Below are positions 1 through 8,381 of a stretch of DNA of 45,891 nt, one piece after another. The notes beneath the pieces were generated by a model. It was not told where the DNA came from, did no database searches, and saw only the letters and a program-made list of their open reading frames with translations. Numbering within the stretch: the first letter of the stretch is position 1; every line of letters starts with the position of its first letter. A program made the translations under genes and the position numbers. The stretch comes from CAYSAA01 sp964428905 (GTDB lineage: Bacteria > Atribacterota > Phoenicimicrobiia > Phoenicimicrobiales > Stramentimicrobiaceae): the NCBI GenBank assembly GCA_964428905.1, contig CAYSAA010000140.1, positions 1-45,891 of the forward strand, written 5' to 3'.

Positions 1-106
1 TGATGAGTTCGGTTTATCCGGTGCACCCTGGGAACTTCTCAAGGTATTTGGTTTAACAGCAGAGCATATTGCCAAAAAGGCCAGGGAATTATATGAAAAA
101 AAGTAG
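1..106 (+). CDS. Transketolase C-terminal subunit (3' end only)
   Basis: The window opens inside a reading frame (first full codon at base 2) that ends at a TAG at 104-106 and encodes 34 residues. The tail carries FGLSGAPWELLKVFGLTAEH, which matches the usual end of the separate C-terminal transketolase subunit (pattern FGxSGxPxELLxxYGLTAexI). In that family the protein pairs with an N-terminal subunit to transfer two-carbon units in the non-oxidative pentose phosphate pathway. The N-terminal subunit gene would be expected just upstream, outside the window. Only the tail is visible, so the assignment rests on a short but characteristic motif. A full-length transketolase cannot be excluded. 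Confidence 0.7.
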   Translation, partial: DEFGLSGAPWELLKVFGLTAEHIAKKARELYEKK

Positions 107-117
107 ATTAATTGTTT

Positions 118-408
118 ATGAAGATAAGATTAATTATCTACTCTAATTTGAAAAATTATGTAGAAGGTTATGAAGATAAGGATGGTATGATAAAAGAAGT
201 ATCAAAACAGAAATCAGTCAGTAAATTTTTAGAGGAAACGATTAATCATAAAAGGGCAATGGATGCCATCAGTATGGTGATAATAAATGGAAAGATAGTG
301 CCTTTTAATCAATTAGATCGTAATTTACAGGATAAAGATATAATCAAGGTTATCCTCCCATGGGTGGTGGTTAATAATGTTACAAACAGGCATCACAACG
401 AAACATAA
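118..408 (+). CDS. MoaD/ThiS-like beta-grasp protein without the terminal GG
   Basis: Small protein of 96 residues beginning 11 bases after the transketolase stop. I chose ATG at 118 over TTG at 112; neither has a clear ribosome binding site. The layout (KIRLIIYSNL start, SVSKFLEETINH helix, VIINGKIVPFNQL strand, DIIKVILPWV at the end) follows the MoaD/ThiS ubiquitin-like fold, in which a C-terminal Gly-Gly is adenylated and thiocarboxylated as a sulfur carrier. Here the strand is followed by VVVNNVTNRHHNET and no Gly-Gly, so a sulfur-carrier role is doubtful. The 3' end overlaps the next gene by 32 bases, suggesting co-translation. Family membership is by pattern only. Confidence 0.6.
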   Translation: MKIRLIIYSNLKNYVEGYEDKDGMIKEVSKQKSVSKFLEETINHKRAMDAISMVIINGKIVPFNQLDRNLQDKDIIKVILPWVVVNNVTNRHHNET

Positions 409-1255
409 TAAAAAAGAAGAGAAAAAAGATTTTAGTAGTTTCCATAAGAATTATCAACTACTGGCTGTTGATATTGACGGAACACTGCTTAATGATAGCA
501 ACCAAATAACACAGAATACTTATCAAGCATTAAAAGTTATGAAAGAGCATGGATTTTTAATTATCCTTGCTACCGGACGTCTTTACCCTGATGCTTTTTA
601 TTTCGCAAAATACCTTGACTTGTTTTCACCAATGATTTTACTGCATGGAGCCCTGGTTCAGTCTTATGAGGGGGAAATATTAAAAGAAAAAGACCTGCCT
701 CCCGAAGTAATCGTACAATTGATTAAAATTGCCAGGGAAAAAGATGTTTCTTTTCAGGCATTCCGGACAGATTGTCTTGTTATTGAGAAGAGAACTGCCT
801 GGAATGATTTATATTTGAAGTATTCTCCCAATAAGCCTGAGATTATCTGTGTCCCCGATATGTGTCATTTTTTAGAAAACAGAGCTACCCAGTTTGCTTT
901 TCTGGGAGAAAAGTCAGAAATTTTGCATCTAAAAGAATTTGTGAAAAAACATTTACGGAATACGGTTTCTATTGCCTGTGCTCATCCCAATCTTCTGGAG
1001 ATTGTTGCACCCAATGTATCAAAAGGGAATGCCTTAAGGGAATTGGCTGATATTAAAAACATTCCTTTATCTCAAACCATTGCCATTGGTGATAGTTACA
1101 ATGATATTGAAATGATTGAAACAGCGGGGTTGGGTGTGGCAATGGGTAATGCACCAAGAAAAGTTAAGGATGCTGCTGATTTTATAACCAAAGATAATAA
1201 TCATGATGGTATCGCCTATTTTGTTTCTAAATTTCTTATCCACCATCGTTCATAA
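377..1255 (+). CDS. Cof-type HAD-IIB family phosphatase
   Basis: A 292-residue haloacid-dehalogenase-type hydrolase, probably a cytosolic sugar-phosphate or nucleotide phosphatase. All four HAD motifs are visible: DIDGT with Asp32 and Asp34 (nucleophile and general acid), the ATGR loop at 65-68, Lys216 in KGNAL, and the acidic GDSYND motif at 238-243. The C2-type cap between motifs II and III fits subclass IIB (Cof/YbiV/YidA). The first ~25 residues, rich in Lys and overlapping the MoaD-like gene, are not part of the domain, so the true start may lie slightly downstream. Cof-type substrates are broad and cannot be read from sequence. Confidence 0.88.
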   Translation: MLQTGITTKHNKKEEKKDFSSFHKNYQLLAVDIDGTLLNDSNQITQNTYQALKVMKEHGFLIILATGRLYPDAFYFAKYLDLFSPMILLHGALVQSYEGEILKEKDLPPEVIVQLIKIAREKDVSFQAFRTDCLVIEKRTAWNDLYLKYSPNKPEIICVPDMCHFLENRATQFAFLGEKSEILHLKEFVKKHLRNTVSIACAHPNLLEIVAPNVSKGNALRELADIKNIPLSQTIAIGDSYNDIEMIETAGLGVAMGNAPRKVKDAADFITKDNNHDGIAYFVSKFLIHHRS

Positions 1256-1378
1256 TATTGTTACAAGTAAAAAATAGTTTTATTAAATCTACATTCATTT
1301 TTTTGATAAATTTCCCATTTTAGAGATGAGCTGTTTATGATATGATATTAAAAAAGAAGTATTTTAGGAGAGGTACGT

Positions 1379-1924
1379 ATGATGGAGAAAGTTACGGAGA
1401 AAACCACCCTGGCTGCCGGATGTTTCTGGTGTCTGGAAGCCATCTATAAAAGAGTAAGAGGCGTATTAGCAGTTATTCCCGGTTATAGTGGGGGTCAGGT
1501 AAATAGTCCCACTTATGAACAGGTTTGTTCCGATACCACAGGACATGCTGAAGCTGTTCAGATTACTTTTACTCCTGATGTTATTTCCTATGCCGGTATA
1601 TTAGAAATATTCTGGGGTGTCCATAACCCCACTACCTTAAATTGTCAGGGACATGATATTGGGTCACAATATCGTTCAGTTATTTTTTATCACAATGAAG
1701 AACAAAAGAAAATTGCCGAGAAATCCAAAAAAGATTTACAGGATGCCGGTATCTGGACCGACCCTATTGTGACTGAGCTTGTTCCTTTTAGCGAATTTTA
1801 CCCGGCAGAAGAATACCATAAAAATTATTTTCAAAATCATCCTGAAAATAGCTATTGTCAAATGGTGGTGATGCCCAAAGTGGAAAAATTCAAGAAAGTA
1901 TTTCAGGATTATATCAACAAATAA
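1379..1924 (+). CDS. msrA: Peptide-methionine (S)-S-oxide reductase MsrA
   Basis: A 181-residue cytosolic enzyme that reduces methionine-S-sulfoxide in proteins and free methionine during oxidative-damage repair. The catalytic signature GCFWC is at residues 14-18, with Cys15 as nucleophile. The family blocks GYSGG, GHAEAVQ and HNPTTLNCQGHDIGSQYRS are present. Further Cys residues near the C-terminus (ENSYCQ) may act as resolving thiols. It is a stand-alone MsrA with no fused MsrB domain, and no msrB is seen in this window. An AGGAGAGG sequence sits just upstream of the double ATG at 1379/1382. The next gene begins 20 bases after the stop, so the two are probably co-transcribed. Confidence 0.96.
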   Translation: MMEKVTEKTTLAAGCFWCLEAIYKRVRGVLAVIPGYSGGQVNSPTYEQVCSDTTGHAEAVQITFTPDVISYAGILEIFWGVHNPTTLNCQGHDIGSQYRSVIFYHNEEQKKIAEKSKKDLQDAGIWTDPIVTELVPFSEFYPAEEYHKNYFQNHPENSYCQMVVMPKVEKFKKVFQDYINK

Positions 1925-1944
1925 ACCTAAAGGAGAAGCAATCA

Positions 1945-2679
1945 ATGGAACCAAATAAACAATCCAATATTTATAACCTTAAAATTCCTTTTCTAGTCCT
2001 GGGATTATCAATTATTATTGCTGCTCTGGTTTTCGGATTCTTTTTCTATCAAACCCGTTCCAGTCGGGACTATGTCCAGGTATTAGGTGCTGCAACAGAG
2101 GGATTTGAATCCGATATTGTCAAATGGAATGTTACCTTTGAAGAAAATACAGACCTAGTCAATATGCGGGACGGTTACCGTAATATTCAAGAAAAGCGAG
2201 ACCGCCTAACCAATATTTTAAACAGTAAGGGAATTTCAGAAGAGAATATTAATAGTAATCCCATTACTACCCAAAAACGATGGGATAGAAACGGTGAGGT
2301 TGTGGGATATTCTTTAAACCAATCACTTTTTATCATCTCATCAGAAGTTGGGGAAATCGAACAATTAGCTTTAAATCCGGATGAACTACTTGATCAGGAT
2401 ATCTTCTTCCAGGTCTCATCTCTGGAATATTTTTATTCTGAAATTGATAATCTGAAAAAAGATTTGTTAGCACTAGCAACCAGAAATGCCAGGGAAAGGG
2501 CTGGAAAAATTCTACAGGAAAGCGGACATAAGCCCGGAAAGATGATATGGTCCCAGGCAGGTGTTTTCCAGATCATCGAACCTTATTCTACGGAAGTGCA
2601 AAGTTATGGGATGTACAACACGTCATCGCGTAAAAAAGAGATAAAAGTAACGGTTCATGCACAATTTTTAATTCAATAA
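1945..2679 (+). CDS. SIMPL (DUF541) domain protein, membrane-anchored
   Basis: A 244-residue protein with one hydrophobic segment at about residues 13-34 (IPFLVLGLSIIIAALVFGFF), then an extracytoplasmic SIMPL/DUF541 domain. Family features include VLGAATEGFESDIVKWNVTFEE, the block SKGISEENINSNPITTQKRW, and LATRNARERAGKILQESG near the C-terminus. Bacterial SIMPL proteins such as YggE are envelope proteins linked to oxidative stress tolerance, but the biochemical role is unknown. The ATG at 1945 is preceded by AAGGAG at 1930-1935. An in-frame ATG further upstream lies inside msrA and has no such site. The 20-base gap to msrA hints at a shared stress-related transcript. Confidence 0.85.
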   Translation: MEPNKQSNIYNLKIPFLVLGLSIIIAALVFGFFFYQTRSSRDYVQVLGAATEGFESDIVKWNVTFEENTDLVNMRDGYRNIQEKRDRLTNILNSKGISEENINSNPITTQKRWDRNGEVVGYSLNQSLFIISSEVGEIEQLALNPDELLDQDIFFQVSSLEYFYSEIDNLKKDLLALATRNARERAGKILQESGHKPGKMIWSQAGVFQIIEPYSTEVQSYGMYNTSSRKKEIKVTVHAQFLIQ

Positions 2680-2729
2680 GCAAAATTAAATTTTTTTCAT
2701 ACGATTTTATTTTAGAAAAGGAAAGGGAA

Positions 2730-3893
2730 ATGTCTAAAAAATTATTCCAGGTAACTATTCAGCATGACCGTCCTGTCAAAGATATGATCGATTCTGCCCT
2801 GAAAGATCTGGGCGGACTTCATCACATCATTCCCTCCGGAAGGCGTGTTTTAATCAAACCAAACCTGGTTATTGCCCAAACAAACGATACCGGTGCAACT
2901 ACGAATCCCCGAGTTATTGAAGTATTAATTCAGGAAGTACTTAAGACCAACCCTGTTGAAATAGCTTTAGGGGAAAGTTCAACAGCCGGTGATGATACCA
3001 TGAAAGCTTTCCGGGTTACCGGGATGGATAAAATTGCTCAAAAATATGGAGTTAAAATTATCGATTTTAAAAAAACGCCTCATGTTACCAAAGATGTACC
3101 CCAGGGTAAGGAGATTAAGCGTGTAAAAATATCTCAACCTATATTTGAGTGCAATTATTTAATCAATGTGCCTATTTTAAAGATTCATGGTGAAACCACT
3201 GTTACAATTGGGATGAAAAATCTCAAGGGGTGTATTCATGACCAGGAAAAACATCGTTTTCACCGTTTGAATCTTCACCAGTGTATTGTTGATTTGAATA
3301 CCGTAATTAAGCCCGACTTAACAGTGGTTGATGCCACTACCTGTTCCCTGCAGTGGGAGTTGGGAGGGGACCCTGTTAAATTGGATACTATTATGATGGG
3401 GCAAAATGTCCTGGCAGTTGATATGATTGCGGCATCCCTACTGGGCTATGGCATTGATGAAGTTCGGCACCTTAAAATAGCCAGCCAGTCTGGAATAGGA
3501 CCGGAAAGCATTGAAGATATTAAAGTCTTTAACCCGCCGGATAATGAAACAAAAAAGATGGTTATAGACGCCAGTCAGAAAAAAGGACCGGAGTATCAAT
3601 TACGTGATTTAAAAATTATAGAAAAAGGTACTTGTAGCTCCTGTAAGGGTGCAATGGTTGCTGCCATGCGCCGTCTCTCCCGGGAGGGTTATTCTCCTGC
3701 CTGTGTTGTTGCTATGGGGCAATTGCTTACTGAGGAAAAAGAAAAACTCGAACAGGCAAGAAATAACGAAACTCCCATTGTAGGAGTCGGACAATGTGGC
3801 AGTAAGGTGGTTCAGGATTATTCAATAAATAATATCAAAGGGTGTCCGGCCAGAGCTGAACAGATTTATGGTATATTAAAAAAACTATCATAA
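2730..3893 (+). CDS. DUF362 domain-containing protein
   Basis: A 387-residue soluble protein of the DUF362 family. Visible marks are VLIKPNLV near residue 46, ATTNPRVIEVLI, GESSTAG, the central LINVPILKIHGETTVTIGMKNLKGCI and VVDATTC. DUF362 proteins often come with iron-sulfur clusters. This one has no CxxCxxCxxxC ferredoxin motif but has Cys302-x2-Cys305 (CSSC), plus Cys residues in GQCGS and KGCPARA near the end, which could bind metal. The function of the family is not established and I infer none. It has a GGAAAGGGAA ribosome binding region before the ATG and 31 bases to the next gene. Confidence 0.85.
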   Translation: MSKKLFQVTIQHDRPVKDMIDSALKDLGGLHHIIPSGRRVLIKPNLVIAQTNDTGATTNPRVIEVLIQEVLKTNPVEIALGESSTAGDDTMKAFRVTGMDKIAQKYGVKIIDFKKTPHVTKDVPQGKEIKRVKISQPIFECNYLINVPILKIHGETTVTIGMKNLKGCIHDQEKHRFHRLNLHQCIVDLNTVIKPDLTVVDATTCSLQWELGGDPVKLDTIMMGQNVLAVDMIAASLLGYGIDEVRHLKIASQSGIGPESIEDIKVFNPPDNETKKMVIDASQKKGPEYQLRDLKIIEKGTCSSCKGAMVAAMRRLSREGYSPACVVAMGQLLTEEKEKLEQARNNETPIVGVGQCGSKVVQDYSINNIKGCPARAEQIYGILKKLS

Positions 3894-3924
3894 CTAATTA
3901 AAATGTTTTAGAAAAGAGGTTGGA

Positions 3925-4224
3925 ATGGATACACGTATTGAGAAACATGCCCATATTTTACTGAACTATTCAGTAGAGCTAAGAAAGGGTGACAAAGTGA
4001 CAATTCTGGGTGAGCTGATATGCTATCCTTTGATGAAAGAAATCTACCGCCAGGCAATCAAACTGGGCGCTTTCCCGGAATGTCATTTCATGGAAGAAGA
4101 ATTGCAGGAAATTGTACTAAAAGAAGGAAGCGAAGAGCAGATTAAGTATGTATTGGAAAGTCTGAAAAAATGTTATGAAACATCCGATGACCAGCTCGTT
4201 TATCAAATGGTAAATTTACCATAG
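3925..4224 (+). pseudogene. Truncated M29 aminopeptidase N-terminal domain
   Basis: A 99-residue frame that resembles only the N-terminal domain of thermophilic (M29) aminopeptidases: RIEKHAHILLNYSVELRKGDKV at the start, PLMKEIYRQAIKLGAFPE in the middle, and LKEGSEEQIKYVLESLKKCYETSDD, the usual block near residue 80 of that family. M29 enzymes run to about 370-410 residues and carry their metal ligands in the C-terminal part, which is absent here. No continuation is visible in other frames after 4224, where AT-rich non-coding DNA leads into an unrelated gene. A good ribosome binding site (AAAAGAGGT) precedes the ATG, so a short protein may still be made. It is either a gene remnant or a stand-alone N-domain. 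Confidence 0.55.
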
Positions 4225-4288
4225 AATTTTGATTTTTATTGCTATAAATTACTATAACGTATTTTAAAATAGTGGAGGCAAAGATAAA

Positions 4289-4888
4289 ATGAGAGCAAAA
4301 TATAATAGGGTTTACCAGTTCAGGATTAGATTAGAAGATATTGAGCCGGATATCTGGAGAGTCATTCAGGTTCCGGAAACTTATTCCTTTTGGGATTTAC
4401 ATATCGCTATCCAGGATGCTATGGGTTGGCATGATTATCACCTTCATGAGTTTATTCTCATTAATTCATTATCAGGGAAAAAAAGCAGAATTGGCATACC
4501 ACCGGAGGAAATTTTAGATGATGAAACAATTCCAGGCTGGAAAGAAATGATTGCCGATTATTTTTCTATGGAAAACAAATCTGCAATTTATATTTACGAT
4601 TTTGGGGATAACTGGCAACATAACGTTACTTTAGAAGAAATACTTCCTGAAGAAGAGAAGCAAGATTATCCCAGATGTATTGACGGACAGAGAGCCTGTC
4701 CCCCGGAAGACTGCGGTTCAATTCCTGGATATGAGGATATATTGGAAATATTGGATAATCCTGATGATGAAGAATATGAAGAAACATTAGAATGGTTAGG
4801 TGGCGAATACGATCCGGAACATTTTGACCCAGCTGAGGTACATTTTGATGACCCCGAAGAGCGCTTCAAAAAAGCTTTCGATCTTTGA
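4289..4888 (+). CDS. pRiA4b ORF-3-like family protein
   Basis: A 199-residue protein of the plasmid pRiA4b ORF-3-like family (PF07929). Diagnostic blocks are YQFRIRLEDIEPDIWRVIQV, the YSFWDLHIAIQDAMGWHDYHLHEF helix, YIYDFGDNWQHNVTLE, and the PRCIDGQRACPPEDCGSIPGYE segment with two Cys that closes the fold. The acidic tail (EEYEETLEWLGGEYDPEHFDPAEV) is also typical. The family is common in bacteria, often near mobile elements or restriction systems, with no proven biochemical role. No transposase is visible beside it. GTGGAGGC at 4272-4279 serves as ribosome binding site. After the stop there are about 140 bases without a gene before the convergent CBS gene. Confidence 0.88.
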   Translation: MRAKYNRVYQFRIRLEDIEPDIWRVIQVPETYSFWDLHIAIQDAMGWHDYHLHEFILINSLSGKKSRIGIPPEEILDDETIPGWKEMIADYFSMENKSAIYIYDFGDNWQHNVTLEEILPEEEKQDYPRCIDGQRACPPEDCGSIPGYEDILEILDNPDDEEYEETLEWLGGEYDPEHFDPAEVHFDDPEERFKKAFDL

Positions 4889-5029
4889 GACTATTCGGGG
4901 ATAATAGGAAAATTGCCATATTAAAGGTTTTTTAGATATTTACACGTTACTCAGCACTAATTACTGCATTTTGGACTCAATACGCAATTCGACGACTCAA
5001 TACTAAATAATTGTCTTATACGATTAGGC

Positions 5030-5500
5030 CTACATGCAGCAATCTTTAACCGCAAAATAGAAGCATTTAAACACATCTCTTCGACCTATTACACCGACTA
5101 ATTTATTTTGGCTGGTTATAGGTAGAGTATGAATATTTCTGTATTTCATTAATGCGATGATTTCATCCAGATTGGCTTCCGGACTGACAGTGATTGCTTC
5201 TGTAGACATGGCAAAATTTACTTTTGGGCTACAGCTTTCACAGTTATTTTCTGGTATTTCACCCGTTTTTATCATATCCATAACCAGGAAAAGGTCATCG
5301 GCAGTGATGATACCAATAATTTTATCATCTTCTAAAACGGGAAAGCCGCTAATCCTCTTACTGATCATCAGTTCAGCTATATCTGCCAATGTTTCATTTT
5401 TTGTTACCGTAATGACATCTTTGGTCATAATGTCTTTTGCTTTAATTTCTTTTAATCTGTTTGTCAATTTCTGTAGGTCCAATGTTTTATCATCTTTCAT
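5030..5500 (-). CDS. CBS domain pair protein
   Basis: A 156-residue protein made of two CBS motifs: KAKDIMTKDVITVTKNETLADIAELM...GFPVLEDDKIIGIITADDLF, and MSTEAITVSPEANLDEIIALM...HTLPITSQNKLVGVIGRRDVF. Such stand-alone Bateman modules bind adenosine ligands (AMP, ATP, SAM) and act as sensors. I place the start at 5500 because GAGGTG (5507-5512, minus strand) is correctly spaced for it, while the longer frame starting at 5524 has no binding site. It lies 39 bases downstream of a receiver-like gene with the same orientation, so it is probably the last gene of the GH65/HAD operon. The partner it regulates is not evident. A Cys pair (NNCESCSP) lies between the two CBS units. Confidence 0.9.
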   Translation of the reverse strand: MKDDKTLDLQKLTNRLKEIKAKDIMTKDVITVTKNETLADIAELMISKRISGFPVLEDDKIIGIITADDLFLVMDMIKTGEIPENNCESCSPKVNFAMSTEAITVSPEANLDEIIALMKYRNIHTLPITSQNKLVGVIGRRDVFKCFYFAVKDCCM

Positions 5501-5539
5501 TTCATACACCTCATACCTCATCAAAAGAATTCTTGCTAT

Positions 5540-5908
5540 TTATTTTTCCAGCACTTCCTGTACTTGCTTTATAAAATCGGTCATCTGGTAGGGTTTGGTC
5601 ACAAACAATTTAGCACCCATCCGATTTACAATTTCTTTCATATTGATTTTACTTGTCTGGATAATAACCGGAATTTTTTGAAAATCTTTGTGTTGTTTTA
5701 TCTCCTGTAATAATTGTATGCCATTCATGCCGCCCTGCAGGTTGATAGAGGAGATAATTAAATCAACCCATTTTCTTTTTAAAATCATAATAGCATCATT
5801 ACCATGGTATACCACATCAACAATAAATTTTTCTGCCTCCAGGTTTTGTTTTAGTCTTTCCGAATATGTGATATCTCCGCCAACGATAAGGATTTGCTTT
5901 TTAACCAT
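5540..5908 (-). CDS. Degenerate stand-alone receiver (CheY-like) domain
   Basis: A 122-residue single-domain protein with the receiver fold: QILIVGG strand 1, WVDLIISSINLQGGMNGIQLL around strand 3, IPVIIQTSK strand 4 and LFVTKPY strand 5. The conserved Lys105 is kept, but the acidic pair after strand 1 is replaced by Gly10-Gly11, and the phospho-acceptor Asp at the end of strand 3 is Ser54. It therefore cannot be phosphorylated in the usual way and is best called a pseudo-receiver. There is no output domain. It overlaps the end of the GH65 gene by 8 bases and precedes the CBS protein, which suggests a regulatory module bound to sugar metabolism. No histidine kinase is in the window. Confidence 0.85.
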   Translation of the reverse strand: MVKKQILIVGGDITYSERLKQNLEAEKFIVDVVYHGNDAIMILKRKWVDLIISSINLQGGMNGIQLLQEIKQHKDFQKIPVIIQTSKINMKEIVNRMGAKLFVTKPYQMTDFIKQVQEVLEK

Positions 5909-8381
5909 TTATTTCTCCATTCTTTTTAAGACGAATTACCTGTGTTTGATTCAAAGGGAAAAGGTATTCTTTATTACGAATGATTACTTTTTCCCGGTAC
6001 TCTTTTTTCTTTGAACCTGATAATTCGATGGTAATCTTGCCTCTTGCTATTTCCATAATATACCAAATGTTTCTATACTTTATCCTGAAGTGTATATGTT
6101 TCCATTTTTTAGGTATATCAGGATCTATATGTATTATATCATTCATCAGATAAACACCGGCATATCTCTTTATAGCAATATTGACTGAACCCCCCATAAC
6201 CCCAGTATGGATTCCTTCCGGGGTTGTTCCGCCTTGAATATCATTGATGTCAGAGTTTAGGACCTCACAATACCATTTCCAGGACTGCCTGGTTTGTCTC
6301 AGGATATCTGATAGATAACAATGCACCACTTTGCTTAGGGTAGAACCATGAGAAGTTCTCTGCACATAATAATAATAATTTTTTCTCAGAATATCTTTGT
6401 TGAACTTGTAACCCAGATGATTAAATAACTCTTTCAGTTCTGACAATGAGAACAGGTAAGGGAGCATAAGTGTATCAGCCTGTTTTGCTACTTTATAGTC
6501 ATTGGGAGATTTGCCCTCAGCTTTTAAGATGCGGTCCATTCTTTGGATATTACCATATTTCTTTTTGTAGGATTTCCAGTTCAGTTCTTTTAAATCAAAA
6601 TATCCGTCAAACTGGCTGATGATGCCTTCTTTATTGATAATAACATTCATTTTTTTAGTAATATCTTTCCACAGTTTTAGTTCATCTTGATTAATATCTA
6701 ATTTTTTAATCAGTTCTTCTTTACGTTTGTTGGGAAGTATTGACAGCAAATCCAATGCAGTTTTTAAGGTCCAAACAATCATCACATTAGTATAAGCATT
6801 ATCTTTCAAACCAGCTTCAGAAGCACCGGGAAGTCTTTCTTGGAATTCATCAGGTCCCATTAAACCTTTGGTATGATATCTTTGGTCTTCCTCATCATAG
6901 TAAGATAAACTTGCTCCAAACTGTGCTATGGAAAGAAACAAGTCTGCCCCATAATTTGATAAAAAATCAAAGTCTCCGGCTATTTTCCAGTGCTCCCATA
7001 TACTGTAGGCAATATCAAAAGAAATATGTCTTTGATTTCTGCTGTGATCTGGTCCCCATTTGCCGGACTTGGGATTAAGGTGAATGATTTGTGTTTCTTC
7101 TTCCCCCGTAGAACCACTTTGCCAGGGGAACATCGCTCCTTTGTAGCCATTTTCCCGGGCATATTTTTTTGCATGTTCCAGTCTACGATAGCGATAGAGC
7201 AGGCTAGATTGAGTAATCTCCGGGATACGAAAATCATAAACGGGCAGTATAAAGACTTCATCCCAGAAAATGTGACCACGGTAAGCCTCACCGGATAATC
7301 CTCGAGCAGGAATGCCTACATCTAATTTGGTATTGTGGGTAGAAGCTGTTTCCAGCAGATGGAATATATGCAGTCTTAAAGTTTTTTGGGAAAAGGTATG
7401 CCCCTCAACCTTAATGTCAAATATATTCCATAGGTCAGACCAGACTTTTTTATGGGATTCATAAAGGGATTGAAAATCAGAACTCTTTCTAGATGACTCA
7501 ATGGCATCTTTGATAGGATCCTGTACGCCCATATCCTGTGAAGTGTAAATAGAAACATTTTTTTCAATTGTGTATCTCTGTTTTTTCTTTACCCTGATTT
7601 CATATTCCTGAAAGACAGCTTTTTCTTCTTTTTTGGTATCGATTGAAATCGGTTTTAAAATTTCTCCCCTACTGGTAATATGAAGAGAAGAGGCCAGGGC
7701 AATATTAATTTTAGATTGATTGGTAATTACAGATAGATAGATTCCATTCTTTGAAAAATTACCTACTTGGTCGGGAGCCAGGTGCAGGGAGTTTAACTCA
7801 CTGTATCTTTCTACCCCCTGGTTTTCTATATTACCGTCCAGCCCGGAACGGATTACAATATCACCATTATAGTTTTCCGGTATGACAGAATATTCCAGAG
7901 CCATTCGATGCATTTCACCCATATGAACGATTCTTCTGGTTAGTACAGTGGTAATTTTTCCGGAATTTTCTTTGATTTTATAATTTCTAATTAATACTGC
8001 TTCTTTCAAATCCAATTTTTGATAATAAGAGATAAGCTGGCGCATGGTCGGGATAATCCATTCACCATTTCCTTCGGTTTTAAAGGTCAGAGGCAACCAG
8101 TTAGGGCAATTAACTAGGTCTTCATTGGTAATGGTCTTGCCGGAAACAGGGGTTTCCAATTTATTATAGACACCTGCCATATAAGTTCCGGGATAGTGAA
8201 TTCTTGAGGCGGGGGATTCCGTAATGGCACCCCTGGTGCCTAAATAACCGTTTCCTAATGTACACAATGCTTCCCTGAGTCTTTCCTGACCGGGCTCAAA
8301 TTTGGAATATTCCAGAGACCAGGAAGATGAACCATGTTGATTGGAATTATTGTTTATCAGAAATTGTAATAATCTGTTCAA
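5901..8381 (-). CDS. Glycoside hydrolase family 65 disaccharide phosphorylase
   Basis: An 826-residue GH65 enzyme, which splits an alpha-glucosyl disaccharide (trehalose, maltose, kojibiose or similar) with phosphate to beta-glucose 1-phosphate plus glucose. It has the N-terminal beta-sandwich (SLEYSKFEPGQERLREALCT, LGNGYLGTRGA), then an (alpha/alpha)6 barrel with GHIFWDEVFILP and GAMFPWQSGSTGEE. The general acid is Glu512 in GPDEFQE, and the phosphate-site motif TSHGSTLSKV follows. The start overlaps the upstream fusion gene by 35 bases, implying translational coupling. That upstream gene encodes a trehalose-phosphatase and a beta-phosphoglucomutase-like domain, so trehalose is the most likely substrate, though specificity cannot be read directly. 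It is slightly longer than typical members (about 750-790). Confidence 0.92.
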   Translation of the reverse strand: MNRLLQFLINNNSNQHGSSSWSLEYSKFEPGQERLREALCTLGNGYLGTRGAITESPASRIHYPGTYMAGVYNKLETPVSGKTITNEDLVNCPNWLPLTFKTEGNGEWIIPTMRQLISYYQKLDLKEAVLIRNYKIKENSGKITTVLTRRIVHMGEMHRMALEYSVIPENYNGDIVIRSGLDGNIENQGVERYSELNSLHLAPDQVGNFSKNGIYLSVITNQSKINIALASSLHITSRGEILKPISIDTKKEEKAVFQEYEIRVKKKQRYTIEKNVSIYTSQDMGVQDPIKDAIESSRKSSDFQSLYESHKKVWSDLWNIFDIKVEGHTFSQKTLRLHIFHLLETASTHNTKLDVGIPARGLSGEAYRGHIFWDEVFILPVYDFRIPEITQSSLLYRYRRLEHAKKYARENGYKGAMFPWQSGSTGEEETQIIHLNPKSGKWGPDHSRNQRHISFDIAYSIWEHWKIAGDFDFLSNYGADLFLSIAQFGASLSYYDEEDQRYHTKGLMGPDEFQERLPGASEAGLKDNAYTNVMIVWTLKTALDLLSILPNKRKEELIKKLDINQDELKLWKDITKKMNVIINKEGIISQFDGYFDLKELNWKSYKKKYGNIQRMDRILKAEGKSPNDYKVAKQADTLMLPYLFSLSELKELFNHLGYKFNKDILRKNYYYYVQRTSHGSTLSKVVHCYLSDILRQTRQSWKWYCEVLNSDINDIQGGTTPEGIHTGVMGGSVNIAIKRYAGVYLMNDIIHIDPDIPKKWKHIHFRIKYRNIWYIMEIARGKITIELSGSKKKEYREKVIIRNKEYLFPLNQTQVIRLKKNGEING

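Noticed and set aside
4666..4869. Minus-strand frame rich in Ser inside the pRiA4b ORF-3-like gene
   Set aside because: Low-complexity shadow of the acidic GAA/GAT codons of the real gene on the + strand.
4974..5003. Direct repeat GACTCAATAC at 4974-4983 and 4994-5003
   Set aside because: Two short copies only, in a convergent gap, with no further repeat, so not a CRISPR or an insertion-sequence end.
5501..5524. Earlier start of the CBS protein
   Set aside because: No ribosome binding site upstream, whereas GAGGTG is correctly placed for the start at 5500.
5157..5591. Open frame on the + strand opposite the CBS and receiver genes (144 codons)
   Set aside because: It is antisense to two well-supported genes, has no ribosome binding site, and its translation shows no family pattern.
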